A DNA stretch of 52,929 nucleotides from Deltaproteobacteria bacterium (lineage in GTDB: Bacteria; Desulfobacterota; Binatia; UBA12015). The stretch is from assembly GCA_016874795.1 (NCBI GenBank), contig VGTG01000016.1:1-52929 (forward strand). Reading direction: 5' to 3'. The position numbers were made by a program, and so were the translations under genes. The notes under the pieces are model-generated. The model made no database searches, was not told the DNA's origin, and was given only the letters and a program-made list of their open reading frames with translations. Shown here piece after piece: positions 43,730 to 52,287 of this stretch; the stretch's first letter is position 1, and each line of letters begins with the position of its first letter.

Positions 43730-44860
43730 CTACAGCTTCGCGAGGAGCTCCTTTCGCTTCTCGGCGTACTCGGACTCCGAGATCAGCTCGGACTCGAACA
43801 GCTCCTTCAGCTCGACGAGGCGTTCCCGGATCCGGCCGCCCGCGCGGCGGTCGGCGCCGTCGCCGGCAGCTTCTCCGGCCGGGGCGCTCGCGACGTCGCC
43901 CTCGGCGCCCGCTCCACCCGTCTCGTGGGCGAGGCTCCGATACCGCTTGATCACCTCGACGACCTCGGCGGCCTTCTTCTCCGCCGATCCCCACGAGGAG
44001 ACAGAGAAGAGCGCGACACCGCTCTCCGCGCCGGAGCGGAAGCTGATCGACAGGTACCAGATCGTGACCGTGTCGACCCGCGAGCGCGCCCCGAGCGGGA
44101 GGGGTCCGCCGACACCCGGCGGTTGGCTCGCGGCGAGCTTCAGCACCGCGGAACGATTCTTCTCCCCGGGCGGGATGAGACGCGTGTCCGTCGTCACCTC
44201 GATCGCCGTGATGTCCGCGAGCGAGATACGCTCAGGAGGAAGCGAGCCGACGTGGAACTCGACGTGATCCCTCGTCACGACGAAACGCCCTTCGGTCGGT
44301 TGCACGAGGCCGCGGAGACCGCGGATGTACATGATCCCCTGGAAGTCGACGGGAGCAAACTCCGCCAGAGCTTCTTCCTCGCGCTCGCCCCGCGCTCCGG
44401 GCGCATCTTCGCGCGACACGCTCGAAGCGTCGCTCGACTCGGCCCCGTCGCTCGCCGCGCTCCCCCGGCTCGCGGCCTCGGGAGCCGCGGCGCCGTTCGC
44501 CATCGCACCGTTTCGCCCCGCCCCGGAGCGGAGCTCCTCGAGCGCGGTGCGAACGTACTCGAACTCGTCCCGCCGCTGCATGACGAAGCGAATCACGCGC
44601 TGCGGACACTCGACCTCGACGGACGAATCCGCGTCGCCGACCGCGACGCGCGTCATCGTGCGGATCGGAATCTCGTGGAACGCGACGCCGCCGCGGAAGC
44701 GCCCCTCGCCGTAGAACGCGACACGACGGTCGGTGGCGACCAGCACTCCCTTCAACCGCTCCGACTCGCGTTCGAGCGTGCCCCGCCCCCAGGCGAGCAC
44801 GTCCTCGTTGAAGTCGAGCTTGTTGGTCAGGAACCGGCGCAGAGCATACGGCTCCCGCAT
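43730..44860 (-). CDS. PH-domain-like protein with C-terminal SHOCT motif
   Basis: The product is 376 aa with AAGGAGG a few bases before the ATG at 44860. Residues about 15-100 form a bacterial PH-like domain (GVLVATDRRVAFYGEG, IPIRTMTRV). A low-complexity linker (about 115-160) and a second PH-like part (GRFVVTRDHVEFHVGS, ISLADITAIEV) follow. The end, IRERLVELKELFESELISESEYAEKRKELLAKL, is a SHOCT motif. No membrane segment. Such proteins may bind membranes or oligomerise, and the function is unknown. The stop's last G directly joins the REP-like palindrome. Confidence 0.75.
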   Translation of the reverse strand: MREPYALRRFLTNKLDFNEDVLAWGRGTLERESERLKGVLVATDRRVAFYGEGRFRGGVAFHEIPIRTMTRVAVGDADSSVEVECPQRVIRFVMQRRDEFEYVRTALEELRSGAGRNGAMANGAAAPEAASRGSAASDGAESSDASSVSREDAPGARGEREEEALAEFAPVDFQGIMYIRGLRGLVQPTEGRFVVTRDHVEFHVGSLPPERISLADITAIEVTTDTRLIPPGEKNRSAVLKLAASQPPGVGGPLPLGARSRVDTVTIWYLSISFRSGAESGVALFSVSSWGSAEKKAAEVVEVIKRYRSLAHETGGAGAEGDVASAPAGEAAGDGADRRAGGRIRERLVELKELFESELISESEYAEKRKELLAKL

Positions 44861-45019
44861 CGGATCCTCCTTACCGCGGGGCTCTCGCGAAACATGCGCC
44901 GATTTTACAACCCGTCCGGATCGCGCGACAAGGCCGTTTCTCCACGTCGTTGCGGTCCGCCTCCCGGATCGATTCTGCTACAACAAGCGCTCCGGCGGAA
45001 CGGCAGGGACGCCTGCGAG

Positions 45020-46525
45020 GTGGTGCGGAAGGAGGGGAAGACGGTCGCGGAGTGGAGTGGCCTTCGCACGCGCGGCGCTGCGTGCTCGCTGGCCGCGGGC
45101 CTCGCGTCCGCGCTGGCGGGCTGCGCTTTCTTCGCTCCGCGGCCGACGGAGGAGAGCTTCCGGGAGCGCATGGTCGTCGCGCCCGCACCGCGTGCCGCGA
45201 GCGGAAGTGCGACCGAGAAGCCGAGCGCTCCGCCCAGGACCGTAGGCGAGCTGCGCGCGGTGCCTCCGCCGGCGCGAGCGATCTCGCTGTCCGAAGCGGT
45301 AGAGTTCGCGCACCAGCTGAGCCCGCGACTGCGCGCGGTCGAGCAGCGGGTCGCTCGAGCGCGCGGCGATCGCACGGTCGCCTTCGCCGGATTCCTGCCC
45401 GAAGTCTGGGCAGTGTACCGGCACATCGAGGGCACGGAGGAGTTCAGCTTGCCGACGATCCCGACGGAGGTCGGAAACGTCGCCTACGGCGGCGAAGCCG
45501 ATCGCTTCCGTCAAGCCGAGCTCGGCATCCAGTGGCTCGTCTGGGACTTCGGCCGTACGCCCGGCCGCTACGGGCAGGCGGAAGCCGCAGCCGACATCGC
45601 AGCGCTGCAGTTCGACCGCGCGAAGCAGACGGTCGCGTTCGAGGTCGCCGACGCCTACTACGCGCTTCTCCGCGCCCGCGCCGAGCGCGCGATCGCGGCG
45701 GAGGCGGTGCGCGACGCGGAGTCCATCCTGCGCGACTCGCGGAATTTCCTCGAGTACGGCGACGCGCTCGAAGAAGGCGTCCTCCGGGCCGACGTGCAGC
45801 TCGCGCGCATGCAGCTCGCGCTCGTGCGCGCCCGGGCCGACGAGGCGATCGCCCGCGCTGCGCTCAACCGCTCGATCGGGTTCCAGATCGGAGCGCCGAT
45901 CGAGATCGTCGACGCGCAGAGCGAGCCGTCGTTCGACCGCCCTCTCGAGGAATGCATGGACCTCGCCGTCGACCACCGGGACGAGCTCCGCGTCGCACTG
46001 CGCGCGATCGATTCGTCGCAGCTCGGCGTCGGAGCGGCACAGGCCGCCTTCTTCCCTCGCGTCGTCGTTGGTGGCACGGGAATCCACGTGGACCGGGACG
46101 GGCCGCCGATCGAGGAGAACGTCTTCACCGGCGGCGTGCGCCTCGAGCTCGCGCTCTTCGACGGCGGGCGGCGCGTCGGCGAGCTGCAGGGGGCGACGGC
46201 GGACGCACAGGAAGCGATCGCGCGCGCCGAGCAGATCTGCGATGCCGTCGCCTACGAGGTCGTGGCGGCGCACGTGCGCATCGAGGAGTGCAGAGAGCGG
46301 ATCCGCCTGGGTCGGACGGCGGTCTCGCACGCGCGCGAAACGCTCCGCGTCGAGACGAACCGCTTCAAGAGCGGCGATGCGACGCCGACGGACATGGTCG
46401 ACGCGGAGCTTGCGCTCGTCCGCTCGCAGCAGGACTACTACGACGCCCTCTACGACTACCAGCTCGCGCTCGCGCGCCTCGAGTACGCGACCGGGACGTC
46501 CCTCGCGATCGGAGGCACCCCGTGA
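45020..46525 (+). CDS. Outer membrane efflux protein (TolC/OprM-like lipoprotein)
   Basis: About 501 aa from the GTG at 45020. The lipobox LAGC is at about residue 33. Two OEP halves are seen: AISLSEAVEFAHQLSPRLRAVEQRVARARG with a heptad helix pattern, and the DQLGVGAAQAAFFPRVVVGG region later. LELALFDGGRRVGEL lies near the second hairpin. Members form trimeric channels through the outer membrane. The start is uncertain: a GGAGGGG run lies inside the coding frame, not in front of it, and GTG at 45023 is an alternative. The stop overlaps the MFP start (GTGA). The 160-base gap upstream has no evident gene. Confidence 0.85.
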   Translation: MVRKEGKTVAEWSGLRTRGAACSLAAGLASALAGCAFFAPRPTEESFRERMVVAPAPRAASGSATEKPSAPPRTVGELRAVPPPARAISLSEAVEFAHQLSPRLRAVEQRVARARGDRTVAFAGFLPEVWAVYRHIEGTEEFSLPTIPTEVGNVAYGGEADRFRQAELGIQWLVWDFGRTPGRYGQAEAAADIAALQFDRAKQTVAFEVADAYYALLRARAERAIAAEAVRDAESILRDSRNFLEYGDALEEGVLRADVQLARMQLALVRARADEAIARAALNRSIGFQIGAPIEIVDAQSEPSFDRPLEECMDLAVDHRDELRVALRAIDSSQLGVGAAQAAFFPRVVVGGTGIHVDRDGPPIEENVFTGGVRLELALFDGGRRVGELQGATADAQEAIARAEQICDAVAYEVVAAHVRIEECRERIRLGRTAVSHARETLRVETNRFKSGDATPTDMVDAELALVRSQQDYYDALYDYQLALARLEYATGTSLAIGGTP

Positions 46526-47727
46526 GGAGTGGCGGCCTTCGCTGGCTCGCGTGGGGACTCCTCGCGCTCGCGGTGCTCTGGGTGGGAAGCTTCCTCCTCG
46601 AGCCGTTCACGCACTCGATCACGCGCGACGCGTTCGTCGAATCGCATCTCGTGAACGTCGCCCCGCAGGTGCCGGGGACGATCGTCGAGGTCTACGCGCA
46701 GGAGCAGGAGCGCGTCCGCGCCGGCCAGGTGCTCGCGCGCGTCGATCCCGCGACCTACGCGAGCGAGGTCGAGCTCCGGGAGGCGGCGCTCGCGGCCGCC
46801 GAGGAGGCGCATCGCAAGGCCGAGTCGGATCTCGCCGTTCTCACCGGCGCGGTCCCGCGTCGGATCGTGATCGCGCGCCTCGCGCTCGCACGTGCTCTCG
46901 AGAGCGAGGTCGAGGCCGGGCACGCCGTCGAAGCGGCCGGAGCGAACGCGACGATGGCTCGCGAGGACGAGAAGCGATACGTCGCCCTCGCGCGCGACGG
47001 CTCTTCGACGACGCGGCGCCGCCAGGAAGCGACGCGCGAGCTCCACACCGCGGAAGCGGAGCTCGGCATCGCGGAGCAGAAGCTCGCGAGCGCGCGCCAC
47101 GCGGGACGTGAAGCGGAAGCGCGCCTCGAGCTCGCGAACCTCGGCGACCTCGAGATCGAGGCGGGACGCCGCGCGGTCTCGGAGACCGCGCGAAAGCGGG
47201 ACGAGGCCGGGCGTGCGCTCGAGCTCGCCCGCGTCCGCCTCGCGTACACGGAGATCACGGCGCCGTACGACGCGGTGATCGCGAAGAAGTGGCGGCACGT
47301 CGGCGACTACGCCGGCGCGGGGGAGCCGATCTTCAGCGTGTACGATCCGTCGTTCCTCTACGTGACGGCGAACCTGCCCGAGGACGAGCTCGACGGCGTC
47401 GCCCCGGGAAACGAAGCGCGGCTCGACGTCGCGGCGTACGACGGCTCCTTTCGCGGTCGCGTTCTCTGGGTCGGCTCCGCGACGGACGCGAAGTTCTCGC
47501 TGATCCCGCGCGACGTCTCCGCGGGCGAGTTCACCTACATCGTGCAGCGCGTGCCGGTCCGCATCTGGATCGAGCGCGACGACCGCTTCGCGCTTCTGAA
47601 GCCGGGGCTCTCCGTCCGCGCCGTGATCGCGCACGGAGACGGCGATCCCGAGTGGGCCGCGGAGGCGCTCCGCGAGGAAGCGCGGCTCGAAGGGCTCGCG
47701 AAGCCGATCGCGGAGGTTCTGCCGTGA
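46522..47727 (+). CDS. HlyD/EmrA-type membrane fusion protein
   Basis: 401 aa from a GTG overlapping the OMF stop. One N-terminal membrane helix (about 5-27) is followed by the biotinyl-lipoyl half-motif VNVAPQVPGTIVEVYAQEQERVRAGQVLARVDP, a long helical hairpin (70-235) and the second half-motif ITAPYDAVIAKKWRHVGDYAGAGEPIF. A beta-barrel follows (LPEDELDGVAPGNEARLDV). It would bridge the inner-membrane pump and the outer-membrane channel. Coupled to both neighbours by 4-base overlaps. Confidence 0.9.
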   Translation: MRSGGLRWLAWGLLALAVLWVGSFLLEPFTHSITRDAFVESHLVNVAPQVPGTIVEVYAQEQERVRAGQVLARVDPATYASEVELREAALAAAEEAHRKAESDLAVLTGAVPRRIVIARLALARALESEVEAGHAVEAAGANATMAREDEKRYVALARDGSSTTRRRQEATRELHTAEAELGIAEQKLASARHAGREAEARLELANLGDLEIEAGRRAVSETARKRDEAGRALELARVRLAYTEITAPYDAVIAKKWRHVGDYAGAGEPIFSVYDPSFLYVTANLPEDELDGVAPGNEARLDVAAYDGSFRGRVLWVGSATDAKFSLIPRDVSAGEFTYIVQRVPVRIWIERDDRFALLKPGLSVRAVIAHGDGDPEWAAEALREEARLEGLAKPIAEVLP

Positions 47728-49313
47728 GCGAAGCCCGGCTCGCCGGGCATCCTCTGCGTCTCGGGCCGCGCCGCTGGAGCACGATCTGGGGAACGCTCCC
47801 TGGAGTCGCTCTCGCGATGCTGCATTCGAGCGTCCTCGACCTGCCGCGCACGGACTTCATCGATGCCCTCCACGCCGACCGCTACCGGATCTACTGGATC
47901 ATCGGGAGCTACCTGGTCGGCGCCGCCACGGGGATGGCGTCGACGTCGCTCTTCGCCTCGCGGCACGGCCTGCGCCGCGCGTACCTCGGTGCGCTCGCCG
48001 TCTTCACCGTGGCGAGCACGTCCTGCGTCTTCGCCTCGACCGTCGAGGGCATGGTGCTGCCGCGGCTCGTCTCCGGCTACGCGATGGGGCTCATGATTTC
48101 GAGCGCGATGCTGCTCCTCTGGCGGGAGTTCGCAGACGACCGCGAGCTCGCGATGACGCTCTACGGAATGGGCGTGTACCTCTCGAGCCTCGTCGGAGCG
48201 GTGATCGGCGGCCTACTCCTCTTCGAGTTCCCCTGGCGGACGATCTTTGCGCTCGACCTGCCGCTCGGGCTCGCCGCATGGCTCGCGAGCCGGAGGCTCC
48301 TGCCCGAGGACGCGCACGCGGGCCACACCGTACCCGACGGCTCCGGAGCCCGCTTGGCGGAGCACGCTCGCTTCGACCTCTTCGGCTTCGCCGTCTTCGC
48401 GATCTGGGTCGTGTCGATGGTCGTCGTCCTCGCCTTCGGCCAGTGGTGGGGGTGGTTCGACTCGCCTTCCTTCGTGCCGTGGTTCGTCATCTGCGCGGTC
48501 TCGTTCCTCTCGTTCGTCGCCTGGGGACTCGCGAGCCCGGCGCCGCTGATCGACCTGCGGCCGCTCGGCGAGCGGAATTTCGGGCTCGGACTCACGCTGA
48601 AGGCGCTCTTCAGCATCGACTTCTTCGTCGTGCTCTCGCTCCTGTCCGGCTACATGATCGACCTGCGCGGCTATCAGTGGTGGCAAGGCGGCGCCGTCCT
48701 GCTCTGCGGGGCGGCGACGATGCTCGCGGCGATGCTCGCGAGCGCGCGATTCGGACGCGACGAAACGCGGAAGCTCCGGATGTTCCTCGGCATGGCGTTG
48801 ATGGCGGCGATGACGTGGCGGATCTCCGCCGTCGATCTCTACACGAGCAAGCTCTGGCTCGCGGGCGCGCTCGCGATCTGGGGAGTCGGCGCCGGGGCCG
48901 CGATCGGGCCGATCATGCTGACGACGTTTGCGGGCGTTCCGCCGTCGACGCTGCTCCGTGCCGCGGGCGTCTTCAACATCTTCCGGAGCCTGCCGGTCTT
49001 CGCCGTCGGCTCGATGCTGCTCGTCTTCTTCACGTGGCAGACGGACGGACACTTCGACCGACTACGGCTGCGAATCACCTACAACCGGCCGCTCGTCGAG
49101 GAGACGCTGCAACGGACCGCGCGGCACGCGACCGAGCGCGGGAGTCCCATTGGTGTCGACGCGAAGCGCGCCCACGCCGTGCTCACGGGATGGGTGCACC
49201 GGAACGCGCGCGCGTTCGCACTCGAGGACGTGCTGCGCGTGCTGTCACTCTTGACCGCGACGAGCCTGCTGCTGATCCCCCTGCTCCGGCCACCTCCGGC
49301 AGAGAACGTCTAG
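47724..49313 (+). CDS. DHA2-type MFS efflux pump (EmrB-like)
   Basis: 529 aa from a GTG overlapping the MFP stop. About 14 membrane helices are expected. LPRTDFIDALHADRYRIYWIIGSYLV replaces the usual DHA2 opening, while GYAMGLMISSAMLLLWREF and PWRTIFALDLPLGLAAWLASRRLLPE are typical. An extracellular helical loop (DGHFDRLRLRITYNRPLVEETLQR) precedes the last helix, as in EmrB-like pumps. With the OMF and MFP it forms a complete tripartite drug or toxin exporter. The TAG stop is the original CTAG site in which the MITE at 49313 has inserted. Confidence 0.88.
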   Translation: MSEARLAGHPLRLGPRRWSTIWGTLPGVALAMLHSSVLDLPRTDFIDALHADRYRIYWIIGSYLVGAATGMASTSLFASRHGLRRAYLGALAVFTVASTSCVFASTVEGMVLPRLVSGYAMGLMISSAMLLLWREFADDRELAMTLYGMGVYLSSLVGAVIGGLLLFEFPWRTIFALDLPLGLAAWLASRRLLPEDAHAGHTVPDGSGARLAEHARFDLFGFAVFAIWVVSMVVVLAFGQWWGWFDSPSFVPWFVICAVSFLSFVAWGLASPAPLIDLRPLGERNFGLGLTLKALFSIDFFVVLSLLSGYMIDLRGYQWWQGGAVLLCGAATMLAAMLASARFGRDETRKLRMFLGMALMAAMTWRISAVDLYTSKLWLAGALAIWGVGAGAAIGPIMLTTFAGVPPSTLLRAAGVFNIFRSLPVFAVGSMLLVFFTWQTDGHFDRLRLRITYNRPLVEETLQRTARHATERGSPIGVDAKRAHAVLTGWVHRNARAFALEDVLRVLSLLTATSLLLIPLLRPPPAENV

Positions 49314-49492
49314 CCTGCATTTCTCACCAGATCACGTCGCGAGGCGGTCGAGAGTGCGGAAGATTCGCGAGCCTCGGACCGGAGGGCGACGCAGGCGTAC
49401 TTGAACAGTACGTCGAGGAGCCCGGAGGGAGAAGCTCGCGAAGATTCGGTGCTATCGGCCGCCGCAGTAGGGATCTGGTGAGAAATGCAGGC
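49313..49492 (+). mobile_element. 180-bp non-coding MITE with 21-bp terminal inverted repeats, IS630-like target
   Basis: Termini are GCCTGCATTTCTCACCAGAT (49313-) and its exact complement (49472-49492). TA stands on each side (49311-49312 and 49493-49494) within CTA-element-TAG, the pattern IS630-family transposons leave at CTAG. A CGTACT-TGAAC-AGTACG hairpin lies in the middle. It has no transposase gene. Identical over 124 bases to the partial copy at 1-124. Since the element starts with G, the stop codon TAG of the MFS gene is preserved. Confidence 0.85.
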
Positions 49493-49536
49493 TAGTCACC
49501 GCCATGGCGAGCGGCCGGACTCCCGAAGGCGGGAGC

Positions 49537-49716
49537 ATGATCATCGCGTCGCTCCTGATCCTCACCCTGTTCTTCACGGGCTACTGGATCTACGACTACG
49601 CACGCCTCGGCGCTCCGCCGTGGGGGATCGTGACGTGGTTCGGCTACGCCGCTCTGGTCGTGATCGTCGCCGGAATCTTCTTCGTGCGGCGCGGCCGGAC
49701 GCGGCGCGAGCCCTGA
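49537..49716 (+). CDS. Small two-helix membrane protein
   Basis: From ATG at 49537 the product is 59 aa: MIIASLLILTLFFTGYWIYDY is one membrane helix, then an APPWG turn and a second helix (WFGYAALVVIVAGIFFV) and a basic tail RRGRTRRE. An ATG at 49504 would add 11 polar residues. The AAGGCGGGAG run just before 49537 supports the shorter form. No family recognised. It is the first gene after the MITE and might once have belonged to the efflux operon. Confidence 0.6.
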   Translation: MIIASLLILTLFFTGYWIYDYARLGAPPWGIVTWFGYAALVVIVAGIFFVRRGRTRREP

Positions 49717-49738
49717 AGGCCCCGGAAGCGTCGAGCCG

Positions 49739-49882
49739 TCACGCGCCGCCGAAGCGTCGCGCGAGGTAGGCGCGCATGCGCTCGATCCCGTGGTCCGCAG
49801 CCTCGCCGGGGAACGGAGCGCTCGGATCGAATCCGCTCACCGCCCGAGCTTCGGCCGCGCGCGACGACGCGTCAAGGATCAA
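49739..49882 (-). CDS. Possible 47-codon ORF or fragment overlapping the upstream stop (TTGA)
   Basis: A TTG at 49882 overlaps the TGA of the gene at 49879-50268. The frame reads DASSRAAEARAVSGFDPSAP then FPGEAADHGIERMRAYLARRFGG and a stop. The sequence looks protein-like, especially the last 20 residues, and stop/start overlap is common here. It may instead be a C-terminal fragment of a lost gene. I do not recognise it. Confidence 0.3.
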   Translation of the reverse strand: MILDASSRAAEARAVSGFDPSAPFPGEAADHGIERMRAYLARRFGGA

Positions 49883-50268
49883 GCTCGCCGGCGCGGCGGG
49901 ATCGGGTAGGTCGCGTCGAGCAGATGATTGCGGCGGATGCCGATCGCCTCGCGGTGAATGCGGAGCTCGAGCCGAGCGGCGAGCGCCTCGTCGCGCAGAC
50001 GATTGAAGTCGGCGATCTGCTTGCGACGATCACGCGGTGTGGATGCTTCCTCGATCTCGCGGGAAGCGACCTCGAGGCGCAGGAGCGCGTAGTCGACCTT
50101 CTCTCCCGCGCGGCCGAGCGCCGCAGCAATCTCGCCGACGATCTCCGTCTCGAGCTGCTGCTGCGCCTGTGCGGGATCGACGCGGCGCCGGAGGCGATCG
50201 AGGTACGGGCTCGAGAAGCCGGAGTCTCCCAGCTCCCGCACCAGCGACTTCCAGGGCGGCTCGCGCAC
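49879..50268 (-). CDS. Conserved hypothetical helical protein
   Basis: 129 aa from the GTG at 50268. It reads REPPWKSLVRELGDSGFSSPYL, then a helical middle (QQQLETEIVGEIAAALGRAGEKVDYALLRLEVA) and FNRLRDEALAARLELRIHREAIG, ending YPIPPRRRA. No membrane segment or cofactor motif. It begins 20 bases after the YihY stop on the same strand, so they are probably co-transcribed. Function unknown. Confidence 0.6.
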   Translation of the reverse strand: MREPPWKSLVRELGDSGFSSPYLDRLRRRVDPAQAQQQLETEIVGEIAAALGRAGEKVDYALLRLEVASREIEEASTPRDRRKQIADFNRLRDEALAARLELRIHREAIGIRRNHLLDATYPIPPRRRA

Positions 50269-50288
50269 GGAAACGACCCGCTCGCCGC

Positions 50289-51584
50289 TCAGGACCGCTC
50301 GCCGGAGGCGCGCACCACGCCGACGCTGCGCGCGGGGGTCGCGCGAGCCGACTCCTCCGGCGGTCCGGCGAGGAGATCCGCGAGCGTCACACCCGCGAGC
50401 TCCGCCTGGCGCCCGTGACGCGCACGCTGGAGCACCGCTGCGACGCGAGGGTCGAGCGAAAGCGCGCCGGCATCCGACTCGATCAGCGCGGTGACCGCGC
50501 CGAGGGTGATCGACGCGGGATCGCGTGCGAGCGCATACGTCGCCGGGGCTCCCGCGATCTCGATCAGGACGCCGCCGGCGCGAAGTCGCTCCGCCGCATC
50601 CTCGATCACGCTCGGCTCGAAGCGAAGCTCGCGCGCGATGTCGCGCACTGCGACGCCCCCGCCCTCCCCCTGGAAACGCTCCGCGGCGCGCAGCACGAGC
50701 TGCAGACCGACGGTCCACCGCGGCGGCGCGGCCGCTTCGCCGCGCGCGCCGTCGACGCCGAACTCGAGCACCGCCGCGATCTCCGCGCCGGCGAGGACGA
50801 TCGTCCAGCTCACGTAGATCCACACGAGAGTGACCGGAAGCTGCGCGAGCGCCCCGTAGATCAGGTTCGCACGCACCACGCCGATCTGGAGCTGCACGTA
50901 ACCGACCTGTACGAGCTGCCACGAGATCCCCGCGGCGAGAGCGGCGATCGCGATCGCGCGGAAGTCCGGACGTCGGTTCGGCATCACGATGTAGACGATG
51001 CCGAGGGCGAGCACGTTGAAGCCGTACGGGACGAGCCGCAGCACCTGCGCCGCGGCTTCACCGATTACGCGGTTCGCGAGGAGCCAGCGGAGAGTCTGCT
51101 GCTCCGCGAGGAACGAGGTCACGCCGACCGCCGCGAGGAGCAGGAACGGCGTCAGGAGAACGACGCTCAGGTAGTCGCTGAGCTTCCGCCACCAGACGCG
51201 CCCCGAGCGCACGCGCCAGATGTGATTGAGGCTCGATTCGACGTTCCCCAGGACCGAGATCGCGGTGAACAGGAGCGCGACGACGCCGAGCGTCGTGAGC
51301 GTCCCGAGGTTCGTCCCCTCGACGAACGCGACGATCTGCTCCGTCACCTCCGGACTGAGCCCGAGGCGCGTCAGGAGCCAGTGCTCGAGCCGCCCCTGCG
51401 CGCCGAGCCCCTTCAGGACCGCGAACATCAGCGCCATCAGCGGGACGATCGACAGCAGCGTCGTGTACGTCAGCGCCGAGGCGTGAAGGAGACAGCCGTC
51501 CGCGTAGTACCGCAGAGCGAGCACACGGAGGAATTCCCAGGCCCGCCGCAGCAGACCTCGGGGCTCACCGCGTCCGGTGGTCAT
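50289..51584 (-). CDS. YihY/virulence-factor BrkB-family (UPF0761) membrane protein with C-terminal winged-helix-like domain
   Basis: 431 aa from the ATG at 51584. Six membrane helices: HASALTYTTLLSIVPLMALMFAV, TLTTLGVVALLFTAISVLGNVE, LSVVLLTPFLLLAAVGVTSFL, LVPYGFNVLALGIVYIVMPNR, AIAIAALAAGISWQLVQVGYV and LIYGALAQLPVTLVWIYVSWTIVL are as in YihY. The family was once called RNase BN, but that role is not accepted. Residues about 300-370 (LQLVLRAAERFQGEGGGVAVRDIARELRFEPSVIEDAAERLRAGGVLIE) look like a winged helix, common in the longer members. The Ala-rich tail is variable. Confidence 0.85.
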   Translation of the reverse strand: MTTGRGEPRGLLRRAWEFLRVLALRYYADGCLLHASALTYTTLLSIVPLMALMFAVLKGLGAQGRLEHWLLTRLGLSPEVTEQIVAFVEGTNLGTLTTLGVVALLFTAISVLGNVESSLNHIWRVRSGRVWWRKLSDYLSVVLLTPFLLLAAVGVTSFLAEQQTLRWLLANRVIGEAAAQVLRLVPYGFNVLALGIVYIVMPNRRPDFRAIAIAALAAGISWQLVQVGYVQLQIGVVRANLIYGALAQLPVTLVWIYVSWTIVLAGAEIAAVLEFGVDGARGEAAAPPRWTVGLQLVLRAAERFQGEGGGVAVRDIARELRFEPSVIEDAAERLRAGGVLIEIAGAPATYALARDPASITLGAVTALIESDAGALSLDPRVAAVLQRARHGRQAELAGVTLADLLAGPPEESARATPARSVGVVRASGERS

Positions 51585-51747
51585 CGGCGGTTTCGTTTTG
51601 ACACAGCGGACTGTCTGGAGAAAGCCGCGGCACCTCTTGCCTATCGGCACTTCGGGGCGGATACTCGCCCCCGGGAGGGACGCCGCGTCTGCGGCTGCAT
51701 CCTCCTCGACTCTTTCGCAAACGCATCGAACGATCGGGAGGTGCACG

Positions 51748-52287
51748 ATGATGACCGACAGCATCATCGAGGAAGAGGCTGCCATCGCGGCCGAGCAGGC
51801 CGAAGAGCATCAGGGGATCGAGTCGCGAATCCTCGGGCGACCGATCGGCGTGCTTCCCGATCTCCGCGCGCCGATCCAGGTCGATCGCCGCGCGAGCCTC
51901 CGCTCCGTGATCGACCGCATGAACGAGGAGCGGATCGGCTGCGTCCTCGTCGTCGAGCAGGGGCGACTCGTCGGAGTCTTCACCGAGCGCGACGTCCTGA
52001 CGAAGGTCGTCGGCACGGCGATCGACCTCCACCGCACGGCCGTCGAGGACCTGATGACACGAGACCCCGAGTGCTTGACGCTCGACGACGGCATCGCCTA
52101 CGCGCTCAACAAGATGACGATCGGCGGGTTCCGGCACGTGCCGCTCGTCGACGCCCTCGGACGACCGACGGGCGTCGTCGCGATGCGTCACATCGTCGAG
52201 TACCTGGTCGACCTCTTCCCGCGCAGCATCCTCAACTTGCCGCCGTCGCCGGACCTCGCGATCGCACGCACGCGCGAAGGCGCGTGA
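51748..52287 (+). CDS. CBS-domain protein
   Basis: 179 aa, ATG at 51748 behind GGGAGG at 51736-51741. Two CBS modules are seen: APIQVDRRASLRSVIDRMNEERIGCVLVVEQGRLVGVFTERDVL and EDLMTRDPECLTLDDGIAYALNKMTIGGFRHVPLVDALGRPTGVVAMRHIV. No other domain. A Bateman pair of this kind usually binds adenine nucleotides and regulates a partner. The last 100 bases overlap the end of the convergent methyltransferase gene. Confidence 0.88.
   Translation: MMTDSIIEEEAAIAAEQAEEHQGIESRILGRPIGVLPDLRAPIQVDRRASLRSVIDRMNEERIGCVLVVEQGRLVGVFTERDVLTKVVGTAIDLHRTAVEDLMTRDPECLTLDDGIAYALNKMTIGGFRHVPLVDALGRPTGVVAMRHIVEYLVDLFPRSILNLPPSPDLAIARTREGA

Noticed and set aside
49310-49495. Conserved non-coding RNA gene (because of its stems)
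   Set aside because: Perfect terminal inverted repeats, TA duplication and a second copy inside an NRPS gene fit a MITE better; an RNA made from it is not excluded.
1-49495. Composite transposon or integrated element bounded by the two MITE copies
   Set aside because: The copies are short, have no transposase between them and flank ordinary housekeeping genes such as mtaB, ndh and rluA-like.
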